Origin: Candidatus Babelota bacterium
Lineage (GTDB): Bacteria > Babelota > Babeliae > Babelales > JAUPTZ01
Direction: 5' to 3'
Assembly: GCA_030917815.1 (NCBI GenBank)
Contig: JAUPTZ010000003.1
Coordinates: 1-41,607, forward strand
Length of the DNA stretch: 41,607 nucleotides
The stretch's first letter is position 1. Each line of letters begins with the position of its first letter. The position numbers were made by a program, and so were the translations under genes. Below are positions 8,969-17,357 of the stretch, one piece after another. The notes below the pieces were generated by a model. It saw only the letters and a program-made list of their open reading frames with translations. It was not told where the DNA came from and did not search any database.

Positions 8969-9572
8969 GCAGAACAATAACGGCTAATACCGAGTCAAAT
9001 CGATCAAGAAGGCCTCCGTGTCCCGGCAGCATACCGCCGGTATCCTTGAGGCCCTCTTGGCGTTTGTACCAAGACATAATTAAATCTCCCAGCATGGCAA
9101 CCATAGCGACCACCACCGCACTGGTCATCATGTACCACCAGGGATAGGTAGTGCAGTGGAATATACAGAGCACAAGATGGAGCAGGCACAGGGCTACCAC
9201 TCCGCCGACAACCCCTTCCCAAGTTTTACGGGGACTAATGGTGGGCCAACAATGATGAACTCCCCAGCGAGAGCCAACAAAATAGGCAACGACATCAACC
9301 AACCAAGCGGCAATAAATGGGTACAGTCCATACCATGGAGAGACGGCACGCCACTGCACAACATGCACAATCAATAAAATCAGAGGGACCAGCGGATACA
9401 AAAAGGTAAAAGCTCTCAACTCACCGCGAACTCGTGGCCACTCAACCATCAGCATCCAACAGGCTAATGAGAAGAGTAAGCAAACAAAAAATGAAGGCAG
9501 CAACGCGTATAACCCAAAAAAGAAGAGTCCAGCACTCAGGCTGGTACGAATACGCGCGGAAATATCGTTCAT
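8934..9572 (-). CDS. cdsA: Phosphatidate cytidylyltransferase
   Basis: 212 residues, shorter than the typical 260-285. The enzyme makes CDP-diacylglycerol from phosphatidic acid and CTP, the branch point for membrane phospholipids. The family signature is complete at about residues 167-193: S-W-Y then KRQEGLKDTGGMLPGHGG then LLDRFD, with the metal-binding Asp pair. Five to six hydrophobic segments precede and surround it. AAGGA sits 8 bases before the ATG, and the start overlaps the truA stop in an ATGA, which points to translational coupling. Short length probably reflects fewer N-terminal helices and not truncation, because the start is well supported. Confidence 0.95.
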   Translation of the reverse strand: MNDISARIRTSLSAGLFFFGLYALLPSFFVCLLFSLACWMLMVEWPRVRGELRAFTFLYPLVPLILLIVHVVQWRAVSPWYGLYPFIAAWLVDVVAYFVGSRWGVHHCWPTISPRKTWEGVVGGVVALCLLHLVLCIFHCTTYPWWYMMTSAVVVAMVAMLGDLIMSWYKRQEGLKDTGGMLPGHGGLLDRFDSVLAVIVLLKAAEVIPGVL

Positions 9573-10336
9573 AGTACATCCTTTTTATAGACAATTTTGC
9601 GCAAGCATAATCCCTGTGCAGCAACATTTAAAAACGCCGGCGACGTACGCTGGGGCGTTTTAAGAAGCGAGATTATATCATCATATGACACTACTGCGCC
9701 ATCCCGAGCCACCATCAATGCAGCGCCAACCATACGACGAACTTGAAAACGCAAAAATCCTTCGCCGCGCACCACCACGCGCAACGCATTATATCGCTTC
9801 AATTCTTCCACACGAATTGAATCAACGGCCCGCACCGGATTATACCCCTCTTCTACGCGGGCAAATGAGGTAAAATCGTGCGTTCCTTCAAAAAGCTTCA
9901 ACGTCCGGGCAAAGAGTGCACCATCCAAACCACTAATATATTCCGGCATCGGCCACCCAAATCGAGCGACAAACGGCAATGGCCGAGAAAGAAAGAAGTG
10001 ATACCAATACTCTTTATACGCCACATGATACTGAGGATGGAAAGTAGACTCGCATTCAGCAATCGACCGAATAAAAATATCACTCGGCAACCGATTATTC
10101 CATGCATGAAGAATGGCCGCAGGCGACAATGATAGCGTTGTTGCGATACGAGCAACTTGATCATACGCATGCACCCCGGCATCGGTACGCGATGCTCCTA
10201 CCATGCTGCACGGCACACCGAAGACTTTTTCAAAGCTGGCCTGCAACATACCGCACACCGTTATGGCATGTGGCTGAATCTGCCAACCAGAGTAAGCGGT
10301 GCCGTCGTAAGAAATGCGAAGCGTATAATACTGCAT
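9569..10336 (-). CDS. truA: tRNA pseudouridine(38-40) synthase TruA
   Basis: 255 residues, normal for the family. TruA isomerises uridines 38, 39 and 40 in the anticodon stem-loop of many tRNAs. The N-terminus ISYDGTAYSGWQ and the catalytic motif GASRTDAGVHA (nucleophile Asp52) are intact. Further family elements are KEYWYHF, HDFTSFA and GEGFLRFQVRRMVGA. AAAGG lies about 8 bases before the ATG. It is the first gene of a two-gene unit with cdsA. The preceding hairpin at 10360 isolates it from rpoD. Confidence 0.97.
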   Translation of the reverse strand: MQYYTLRISYDGTAYSGWQIQPHAITVCGMLQASFEKVFGVPCSMVGASRTDAGVHAYDQVARIATTLSLSPAAILHAWNNRLPSDIFIRSIAECESTFHPQYHVAYKEYWYHFFLSRPLPFVARFGWPMPEYISGLDGALFARTLKLFEGTHDFTSFARVEEGYNPVRAVDSIRVEELKRYNALRVVVRGEGFLRFQVRRMVGAALMVARDGAVVSYDDIISLLKTPQRTSPAFLNVAAQGLCLRKIVYKKDVL

Positions 10337-10359
10337 AGTCTAAACCTTTAAAAAGAAAG

Positions 10360-10404
10360 CCCCTGCGTTCATCAAAGCGTTAGCAATGACAAGAAACGCA
10401 GGGG
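10360..10404 (-). terminator. Terminator-like hairpin upstream of truA
   Basis: CCCCTGCGTT (10360-10369) and AACGCAGGGG (10395-10404) form a perfect 10-bp stem with a 25-base loop. Read on the minus strand it is followed by GCTTTCTTTTT, as in an intrinsic terminator. It could end the rpoD transcript or an unannotated RNA from the gap. The large loop is unusual, so a leader-type regulatory element for truA is also possible. Confidence 0.55.
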
Positions 10405-10856
10405 AAATGGAGCGTACTGATTAGCAGACTCACCACACCATATCTCACGATATATGCAGTGAACACAGTCAAACTAATCGCATAGAGCCTGCATCATTAT
10501 CCCGACACAATGCAACTATTTACCTCTTTTATCTTCGCCACTCCCCGGCGCTCTCGATCATAGCCTGACCAACCGCATGCCAGTTACATAGACAACGCAA
10601 TTCAATGTAGTTGCTTACTTAGACGGCACCAGCCGTCTTTGCGAGGAGCCCTTGTGCGACGTGCCGCCGTCGTTCTTACGAACTAAGGCGAGCCGCGACG
10701 AAGCTTTAGCAAAGTCGCGGCAATCCAGATAAAATAGTATTCATACCACAGTACCCTGGATCACCACGGGCTGATCAAGCAGCCCTCGTGATGACGCGCT
10801 CGCGCGCTCACCAAATCGACATTTCAAACTGCTTTAACTACCGTGTCAAAGTAACA
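10405..10856. other. Gap between rpoD and truA, no protein gene found
   Basis: About 450 bases with no credible reading frame. The left part (10405-10620) shows no clear repeats. The right part carries three palindromes: 10621-10638 (AGACGGC/GCCGTCT), 10665-10690 (see the repeat entry) and 10692-10721 (GCCGCGAC/GTCGCGGC). A fourth, imperfect one lies near 10758-10793 (GATCACCACGGGCTG against CAGCCCTCGTGATGAC). tmRNA, RNase P RNA and SRP RNA were looked for by their conserved elements and not seen. Confidence 0.5.
10665..10690. repeat. Dispersed palindromic repeat, copy A
   Basis: The structure is CGCC-GTC-GTTC-TTAC-GAAC-TAA-GGCG: an outer CGCC/GGCG pair, an inner GTTC/GAAC pair and a TTAC loop. 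Copy B at 21361-21386 has the same geometry with GCCC/GGGC as the inner pair, so paired bases changed together. Both are followed by AGCC and another hairpin. This resembles small intergenic palindromic repeats. Confidence 0.6.
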
Positions 10857-12959
10857 CTACTCTGCATCACCCAATGTATCGGTATCATCACTGTTGAAGA
10901 AACTCTGTAACCGCTTTGAGCGAGATGGATGACGAAGCTTACGCAGCGCCTTTACCTCAATCTGACGAATACGTTCACGGGTAACCGAAAAGTCTTTACC
11001 CACTTCTTCCAGCGTATGCTCCGAAGCAACGTCGATACCAAAGCGCATTTTTAACACTTTTTCTTCACGTGGCGTTAATGTCTTGAGAATTTCACGTACT
11101 TTTTCTTTAAGATCATCGTTTACCACCGCTTCCATTGGTGTGTATTCGTTTCCATCCTCAATGAAATCTTTCAGTTGGGTGTCTTCACTATCACCAACCG
11201 GTGTTTCCAATGAGATTGGTTCTTTTGAAATCTTAATGATGTTTTTCACTTTCTTCTCATCAAGATTCAACTCACGAGCCAATTGTGCATAAGACGGTTC
11301 ACGACCAGTCTCTTGCATATGAGCCCGTGTAATTTTATTAATCTTATTGAGTGTTTCGACCATGTGTACCGGCACGCGAATAGTACGCGATTGATCGGCG
11401 ATAGCGCGAGTAATTGCTTGGCGAATCCACCAGGTAGCATAGGTAGAAAACTTAAAACCACGCTCAAAAACAAACTTCTCAACCGCCTTCAACAAACCAA
11501 TATTACCTTCCTGAATAAGATCCAAGAAATGCAACCCACGATTGATGTATTTTTTCGCAATATTTACCACCAACCGAAGATTTGCGCGAGCAAGATCGTC
11601 TTTAGCCTGTTTATCACGATTTTGAGCGGTCATAAATTGCTTGTACAACGAAAGAATTTTCTCTTTTGGAAGCCCGGCCTCAGACTCGACTTTTTTCAAC
11701 ATTTTTGAGGCGGCACGCATGCTTCTGTCAAGCTCTTCAAGCGCAAGTGTATCGCTCTCTTTTGGTCGCTTAATCGATGCATAAAAATCATGCTTTTCTT
11801 GAATTTTACGCATTTCATCACGGCGCTCTTGCAACTTTTGAGCCAGTTTTTCAACCCGCTTACCAAACTTGCGAATTTGCTTATTAGCAAAACCGACTCC
11901 CTTAAGCGTATCAATGAGCGCTAAGCGATTTTCTTCAATCTCTTTAAACATAGCTTTTTTCTTAGCATCGGTATCAAGCTTGCCGCGATAAGACGCATAG
12001 ATTTTTTCTTCGTTCTTTATCAACTTCTCAGCCGCATCAATATGTCCAAAGAAACGGGTTCGCTCCTCTTCAAGCATTGGCAGGTTGTCTTCGTCAAAAC
12101 TTGAGAATTGAATAATGTTTTTCAACATTAACGGATCACGGGCCAATTTTTCACGGAAAGAAACAAATTCTTTTGCCACGAAAGGAAACTGGGCAACCGC
12201 ATCAATCGATTCTCTTTTTGACTGCGCAATCGCATCGGCCAACACTTGCTCGGTCTCTTTGTTCAACAAAGGGATACGGCCTATTTCTTTTAAGTAGAGC
12301 TTTACCGGATCATTTAATTGACCAGGTTCACTAAACATCTTGACCTTCTCTTGCGCCTCAACCGCATCACCGTACTCATCATCTCCTTCGACATCGGCCG
12401 CTAAATCAACCGAAGCCAATGAGCTTGAAATATTAGTCGGCTTATTGGGTATAAACGAAGCCTCATCTTCTTTCAAGAAATCTTCTACCGAAATATCGGC
12501 CAGCAAGTCTTCTTGCGAAATTAAATCGATGTTTTCTTTTTCAAGAATACGAAGAATATCGGAATATTCCTCTTCGGTCATCGTATGTTTTTGCGCAAAA
12601 GCAGCAAGTTCTTCGTAGGTAAGCATTCCTTCGACACGACCCTTCTGAACCAAGGTATCGAATTGGTCAGCGTACGGAAATTGGCGATTTTCAACATCTT
12701 CCTCAGGAGCAACAAGCATTTCGGCAGAAAGAGCCAAATCATCCTCTTCGTCCCGCTTTTCAAGTTCGGGCGAAAAATCGGCTACTATAGCGGTTACCTG
12801 CTTTTCTGTTTTTGCAGGCACAGCCTCTTTTGCTTTAGCAGCAACCGGTTTTTTCTCCGGTTTAGCAGCTGCCCGTTTTTTTTCTTTTTCTAAAGCATTG
12901 GCTTTGGCAAGCAACTCGTTTGCCGCCTGCTCAAGATCTTTTGTTATTTTTTTTGCCAT
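10857..12959 (-). CDS. rpoD: RNA polymerase primary sigma factor (sigma70)
   Basis: 700 residues. It directs RNA polymerase to housekeeping promoters. A Lys/Ala-rich N-terminus and an acidic region precede region 1.2, [16 protein letters not shown] at 217. A large non-conserved insert of the primary-sigma type follows. Region 2 (about residue 455 on) has [32 protein letters not shown] and [15 protein letters not shown]. Region 3 contains ISLETPVGD. Region 4 ends with the -35 helix-turn-helix [20 protein letters not shown]. The ATG at 12959 was chosen over GTG at 12995 because AAGGGG lies 8 bases upstream. It overlaps the dnaG stop by 16 bases. The promoters seen in this window (TTGAAT or TTGACT with TATAAT-like boxes) fit this factor. 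Confidence 0.97.
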   Translation of the reverse strand: MAKKITKDLEQAANELLAKANALEKEKKRAAAKPEKKPVAAKAKEAVPAKTEKQVTAIVADFSPELEKRDEEDDLALSAEMLVAPEEDVENRQFPYADQFDTLVQKGRVEGMLTYEELAAFAQKHTMTEEEYSDILRILEKENIDLISQEDLLADISVEDFLKEDEASFIPNKPTNISSSLASVDLAADVEGDDEYGDAVEAQEKVKMFSEPGQLNDPVKLYLKEIGRIPLLNKETEQVLADAIAQSKRESIDAVAQFPFVAKEFVSFREKLARDPLMLKNIIQFSSFDEDNLPMLEEERTRFFGHIDAAEKLIKNEEKIYASYRGKLDTDAKKKAMFKEIEENRLALIDTLKGVGFANKQIRKFGKRVEKLAQKLQERRDEMRKIQEKHDFYASIKRPKESDTLALEELDRSMRAASKMLKKVESEAGLPKEKILSLYKQFMTAQNRDKQAKDDLARANLRLVVNIAKKYINRGLHFLDLIQEGNIGLLKAVEKFVFERGFKFSTYATWWIRQAITRAIADQSRTIRVPVHMVETLNKINKITRAHMQETGREPSYAQLARELNLDEKKVKNIIKISKEPISLETPVGDSEDTQLKDFIEDGNEYTPMEAVVNDDLKEKVREILKTLTPREEKVLKMRFGIDVASEHTLEEVGKDFSVTRERIRQIEVKALRKLRHPSRSKRLQSFFNSDDTDTLGDAE

Positions 12960-14746
12960 AGCATATGCCCCTTTTGTTGTATTTGTTCTTTCCACTGAGC
13001 AAACGTGCTCAACAACTCTTCAACTTTTTCTGTATCACCACTCGCCGACGCCTGTGCAATATCATGACGAATCTGCCCCACAATCTCTTTCCATCGTTGC
13101 TGCACAACTTTATTAATCAGTGCGGCAAACTCCTGCTCATTAACGGCCCCACCATGAAACGTTAATGCAGCGGTAAGCCATTGCCGATGATCAGAAGAAA
13201 CCTGCGCAAGCACCGCATCAATCAGTGCAGCGCCAGTCTTTGTTTGCTGCTGTGCGACCATAATTTCATGCACCAAGCGCACCCGGTGAGGCAACATTGC
13301 TACCACATCATCAGGTAAGTGATGCGGAGTTCCCTGCACATAGCTATTCAAACTAATCGCCACAATCTGCGCATCAAGCGCCTCGTAATCATTCGATGCC
13401 GCTTCTTCACTCGATATTTGAACGGGGCGAGAAGCGGTATCTGCTCCTACCTGTGAGCGTACATGCTCATGCAATTTCATACGTAACGCGGTGAGCGGTA
13501 AATCGACCGCATAGCTCAACTGCTGCAACAATACCTCACGCTTTACCACATCGGAAATCTTAGCAATCACTTCAAGCACGTCTTCAATGATACGCATTTT
13601 TTCGGCTAAATTCTTTTTCGCAAACTCATCGGCCGTAGCACTCACAAAGAACGTAAAAATATCACGAGCCTGCGGCAACACTTCGGCCAGTGAATGGCAC
13701 TGCTTCAAATACGCGGCCGGGTCAAGCCCATTCGGCAATGTAATAACCTGTAACTCAAGATGTACCTGCCAGCATAAATTGGCTAACCGAAGCATTGCTT
13801 TGCGGCCAGCGTTATCGCCATCGTAAATAACATAAACCAACTCAACCGAGCGGGCTAACAACTGCAAATGTTCTTTAGTGCAGGCGGTTCCCAGCGTCGC
13901 CACGACGTTCGTATATCCATACTGGGCCATCATAACGCAATCGGTATACCCTTCAACCAAGAACACCGCTTTTCGCTCCTGCATACTCTTTTTTGCAACA
14001 CTGTAGCCAAATAAGAGTGAACCTTTTACAAAGAATGGCGACTCTTTACTGTTGTAATACTTGGCACGATCATCATTGGCCACAAACACGCGACCACCGA
14101 ACCCACAGAATCGCCCCATTACATCGGTAATAGGAAACACAACACGATCTTCAAACGGTGAGTGCAGCTGCATTTTGCCACTATCATAAAAAATACCGGC
14201 CTCCATCAGATCTTTTGCCAAAATATTTTCTTTCATGGCACCGGAAAGCAAGGCGTTAATAGCACGCGAACCGGAAGGAAAAAAACCAATCATAAAAAGA
14301 TCGATCATCTGCTCAGTAATACCACGCGCTAACACATAGTCATACGCATGTTTATGCATACGCAATTGTTGATGAGCCCATACCGCAATGTATTTGTGAA
14401 GTGCAAAATAGGAGGCTTTTTCTTCGCCATGCTTTACACCACTTGCCGCGCTTTTCATAAGCTCTTCAGGAACTTTTAAGCCATGTGTTTCAATCAATTG
14501 TTTTGCCGCCTCAAACGGACTAATGTTTTCAACTTTTGCTATAAAAGAAACTACATCACCGGTAGCATGGCAACCAAAGCAGTAGAAAATCCCTTTATCA
14601 GGACTCACCGTAAACGAGGCATCGGTTTCCTTGTGAAAGGGGCACGATCCTTTTAAATATGAACCAGCATGGCGCAATCGCACATATCGACCAACCTCTT
14701 GTACAATGGGCACCTGCTGTTTGATGAAACTAAACAGAGAGCTCAT
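12944..14746 (-). CDS. dnaG: DNA primase DnaG
   Basis: 600 residues, standard size. It makes RNA primers for replication. The CHC2 zinc finger has Cys35, His38, Cys56 and Cys59. The TOPRIM catalytic core shows VFLVEGYTD (Glu265), VATLGTA and [12 protein letters not shown] with the metal-binding acidic residues. The C-terminal part (from about 420) is the less conserved helicase-binding domain. The start overlaps the stop of the upstream membrane-protein gene in ATGA. dnaG followed directly by rpoD is the core of the macromolecular-synthesis operon, here without rpsU. Confidence 0.97.
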   Translation of the reverse strand: MSSLFSFIKQQVPIVQEVGRYVRLRHAGSYLKGSCPFHKETDASFTVSPDKGIFYCFGCHATGDVVSFIAKVENISPFEAAKQLIETHGLKVPEELMKSAASGVKHGEEKASYFALHKYIAVWAHQQLRMHKHAYDYVLARGITEQMIDLFMIGFFPSGSRAINALLSGAMKENILAKDLMEAGIFYDSGKMQLHSPFEDRVVFPITDVMGRFCGFGGRVFVANDDRAKYYNSKESPFFVKGSLLFGYSVAKKSMQERKAVFLVEGYTDCVMMAQYGYTNVVATLGTACTKEHLQLLARSVELVYVIYDGDNAGRKAMLRLANLCWQVHLELQVITLPNGLDPAAYLKQCHSLAEVLPQARDIFTFFVSATADEFAKKNLAEKMRIIEDVLEVIAKISDVVKREVLLQQLSYAVDLPLTALRMKLHEHVRSQVGADTASRPVQISSEEAASNDYEALDAQIVAISLNSYVQGTPHHLPDDVVAMLPHRVRLVHEIMVAQQQTKTGAALIDAVLAQVSSDHRQWLTAALTFHGGAVNEQEFAALINKVVQQRWKEIVGQIRHDIAQASASGDTEKVEELLSTFAQWKEQIQQKGHMLWQKK

Positions 14747-15357
14747 TCAGCCATTCTCGACTTTCGTAGCCGCAAATAGAGCCATTCACTCGCTCGTACC
14801 ACCACAATAGCGGCATCAACCGCAAGCACAATGTACACCAAGCCCAAAAGTAATTGAACCCAAATATCTTTCCACGCATGAGCAGAAATTGCTGCCTGCA
14901 AATGAGCCGGGAACAACCAAGATACATACCACGAAGCGACATACGCCACCGGTACAATAAGCAATGGCGATACATAGAATCTCTTTATTTTCTCATTAAC
15001 ACCATAGCGGAAACACAGTGACCGCCAATAGGCAATAGAGCCAAATAAGAAACCAGCACCAAGCACTGCAACGCCAATAATCCAAATGCCAAACTCATTA
15101 CCACCGATGAGATGGCTACACAAAAAGAGGTGAATTAGACCCACATCAATCGGCAAATCCCCACGCCCCGCGTACTGCGGCGATAATTCAAAGCGATTCA
15201 CATATTTATAGAGCACCGTGAGCACTAACGTAGCCACACAGGCATAGCCAACCAATGGCCAACGAGATACACCACTCAAACGAAGAACGTCACCAACATA
15301 AAGCATCAACATATAGGGGATTGTAATCAGAAACGCTTTTTTATACAGATTTACCAT
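14743..15357 (-). CDS. Integral membrane protein of unknown function
   Basis: 204 residues with five to six hydrophobic segments, at about 8-26, 33-50, 72-84, 88-108, 130-150 and 163-186. The C-terminus is basic (RLRKSR). No family motif was recognised. AGGAG lies 6 bases before the ATG. It is the last of three small membrane-protein genes between lgt and dnaG, and overlaps dnaG by 4 bases, so it belongs to this operon. Confidence 0.75.
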   Translation of the reverse strand: MVNLYKKAFLITIPYMLMLYVGDVLRLSGVSRWPLVGYACVATLVLTVLYKYVNRFELSPQYAGRGDLPIDVGLIHLFLCSHLIGGNEFGIWIIGVAVLGAGFLFGSIAYWRSLCFRYGVNEKIKRFYVSPLLIVPVAYVASWYVSWLFPAHLQAAISAHAWKDIWVQLLLGLVYIVLAVDAAIVVVRASEWLYLRLRKSRMAE

Positions 15358-15409
15358 ACCATTCTCCTAAGCCACCCGCTCGTATTTCTAGGCACGCAAC
15401 TTTATACGT

Positions 15410-15898
15410 TCATCGTACCTTTGCACACCGCGCATAGATCGACTCACCGATAATCCACAACACCGAAACGCCAAGTGAAAAAGCAAAGGCATAAGCCAGT
15501 ACGTCAGGAAACAACACCCGCGCGCGATCACCAAATTCAGACATGGTCATCGCAGAGAAAAGCCCATCGGGACGAAACCAAGCGCAGTTCATCAAATACG
15601 CAACACTGCTGCCGGCCGAAATCATGCGAGGAATCACGTAATGCAAAGGACCTGTTAATGGGGCATTCGCCACACAAAATTGATTCTTTACCGATATACC
15701 CTTGCAACAATGCCGGTACATAATCATGGCAAAAGTGAAAAAAGCCATTATGCCAGCAATTACCCAAAAATAAGCCATATCAAACCCATGAAGCACCATC
15801 TGCATCATGCAGAACATAAGCACGGTACTAAAGCTCGCTGATCCAACCACAAGCATGGTGTAGAGAACGGTACTTTTTAGAAATGCAATCTTATTCAT
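15410..15898 (-). CDS. Small membrane protein of unknown function
   Basis: 162 residues with hydrophobic segments at about 9-35, 42-60 and 130-153, so three likely membrane spans. Between them is a loop with several Cys residues (YRHCCKG, NQFCVANAP) and a second weakly hydrophobic stretch. No family recognised. AGGAGG sits 4 bases before the ATG, the strongest ribosome site in this operon. Eight bases separate it from the upstream gene. Confidence 0.72.
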   Translation of the reverse strand: MNKIAFLKSTVLYTMLVVGSASFSTVLMFCMMQMVLHGFDMAYFWVIAGIMAFFTFAMIMYRHCCKGISVKNQFCVANAPLTGPLHYVIPRMISAGSSVAYLMNCAWFRPDGLFSAMTMSEFGDRARVLFPDVLAYAFAFSLGVSVLWIIGESIYARCAKVR

Positions 15899-15906
15899 AG
15901 CGCCTC

Positions 15907-16350
15907 CTATTTATTTTTAAAGCGATTCACGAGCAACTGCAACGCAAACGCAACTCCGGCGCCAAATGCGCTAATCCAAAAAGAAAACCAAATGATTTTA
16001 CCAAAACTCATAATCACCATGGACAAAAATGCACTCGGCTCGGCACTCGCCGCCTGCAACGCCTCCCGCTGCAGCCCAACAAGCTGACTCACATACATCG
16101 TCACCCCATACACCGTACCGATCATATACATCGGCGATTCTTCTGCACGCGCTATCGACACCGCAGGTCCTCGTCTCCATCCATAAAGCGCCAATGCAAT
16201 AAGCACAACAAACGCACCAAAAAGTGGCCAAAACCAGGTAGGATCAGTGAATAAATAGGCTACTCGGCTGCCATACAATAAGACACCAAGTACGCTCATA
16301 AATCCAAATAATTGCGAAAACAATCGCATCGCTACCGCACGATCTACCAT
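15907..16350 (-). CDS. Small membrane protein of unknown function
   Basis: 147 residues with three likely membrane spans (about 10-32, 39-57 and 115-139) and a central soluble part. The end is basic (LVNRFKNK). Not recognised. Its ATG overlaps the lgt stop by 7 bases, with a purine-rich GGGAAAAGG upstream. Met8 is a possible alternative start. The overall pattern (three spans, similar loop size) resembles the neighbouring 162-residue protein, but no convincing sequence similarity was seen by eye. Confidence 0.72.
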   Translation of the reverse strand: MVDRAVAMRLFSQLFGFMSVLGVLLYGSRVAYLFTDPTWFWPLFGAFVVLIALALYGWRRGPAVSIARAEESPMYMIGTVYGVTMYVSQLVGLQREALQAASAEPSAFLSMVIMSFGKIIWFSFWISAFGAGVAFALQLLVNRFKNK

Positions 16351-17129
16351 CGCCTTTTCCCTTTACCCGCAAAAACCTTTGAATACAAAAACAAACACAT
16401 AAGCCCTATGATGCCGAGAGAAACCCACTGGTAAACACTCAAGCCATACATCACCGAAATCCTATCACCGCGCCAAAAATCAACGATAAAGCGAGCAGCA
16501 CTCTCCCATAGAACATAGAGGCTAAAAGTCAAACCATCACGACGGCCACGAAAATGATAAGCCCACGAACAGAGAAAAAAGCCAATTAACGAAACAACAC
16601 TCATAATAAGCTGCGTTGGCAGCAAGGAAATGTGGAGCGGCGCAAGCGAAGAAGGATGTGTGTACATAACCGAAAAAGCACTTAGAGCAACCGGCATTCC
16701 GTAACAACAACCAGAAATGAAACAGCCCAACCGAGCCACACTGTGCGCGATCAAGGCATAGGCTCCGCCCAAATCAAGAGCGGCAATGACATCAATTTTG
16801 TAGGCCCGAGCCATCAGTACCACGCCGATAATAGCGCCAAGAATAGCGCCCAAAATCGCAAAACCACCGAGCAATATCGCCGCACCATCTTGCCAACAAG
16901 CAATCGATACATCACCGAACTCGGTAACTATAAATAAGAGCTTACCACCAAGAAGACCACCGAGAATACCGGCAGCGGCGCAATCAAAAAATTGAGTAGT
17001 TGAAGCGATGGCAGAACGCCGCATGTCGCCGTACGCAAAGTACAGAAACAAAGAAACCCCGGTTACAACTAAAAAGCCGTACCAGGAGATTGCAAAAGGA
17101 CCAAAGAGATGAAAAATAAAAGGATTCAT
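16344..17129 (-). CDS. lgt: Prolipoprotein diacylglyceryl transferase
   Basis: 261 residues. Lgt moves diacylglycerol from phosphatidylglycerol onto the lipobox cysteine of prelipoproteins in the inner membrane. The family core is present: ISWYGFLVV near the N-terminus, the signature ARLGCFISGCCYG at about 132-144 and ESAARFIVDFWRGDR near the end. Seven hydrophobic segments are visible. ATG at 17129 (MNPFIFHLFGP) was chosen over an upstream TTG at 17147, since it matches the family start; the ribosome site is weak for both. It heads the compact run that ends with rpoD. A likely substrate is the TrxB-Trx lipoprotein at 32387. Confidence 0.95.
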   Translation of the reverse strand: MNPFIFHLFGPFAISWYGFLVVTGVSLFLYFAYGDMRRSAIASTTQFFDCAAAGILGGLLGGKLLFIVTEFGDVSIACWQDGAAILLGGFAILGAILGAIIGVVLMARAYKIDVIAALDLGGAYALIAHSVARLGCFISGCCYGMPVALSAFSVMYTHPSSLAPLHISLLPTQLIMSVVSLIGFFLCSWAYHFRGRRDGLTFSLYVLWESAARFIVDFWRGDRISVMYGLSVYQWVSLGIIGLMCLFLYSKVFAGKGKRRW

Positions 17130-17232
17130 AACGCCAACACCACACAACGAAACATTGTTAAAGTGCCGGCACAGACGCGCACTGAGTTCAGACTACCCTG
17201 CGCCCGACACATTTTTGTAAACGCAAGGAGTT

Positions 17233-17309
<77 letters not shown>

Positions 17310-17328
17310 GTAACTTTTCAGAGGGATG

Positions 17329-17356
17329 ATTCTACATGTTTTGGTAGACAAGTCAA
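17329..17356 (-). promoter_or_regulatory. Promoter of the initiator tRNA gene
   Basis: On the minus strand TTGACT (17356-17351) and TAGAAT (17334-17329) are 16 bases apart, each matching five of six consensus bases. The -10 box lies about 20 bases before the mature tRNA. The -35 box lies right after the ankyrin gene's stop codon. Confidence 0.75.
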
Positions 17357-17357
17357 A

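Noticed and set aside
10405-10856. tmRNA, RNase P RNA or SRP RNA
   Set aside because: No ALAA-type tag frame, no RNase P core elements and no SRP helix 8 sequence could be found by eye.
11283-11708. A 141-codon plus-strand frame
   Set aside because: It is antisense to the conserved core of rpoD and has no features of a protein.
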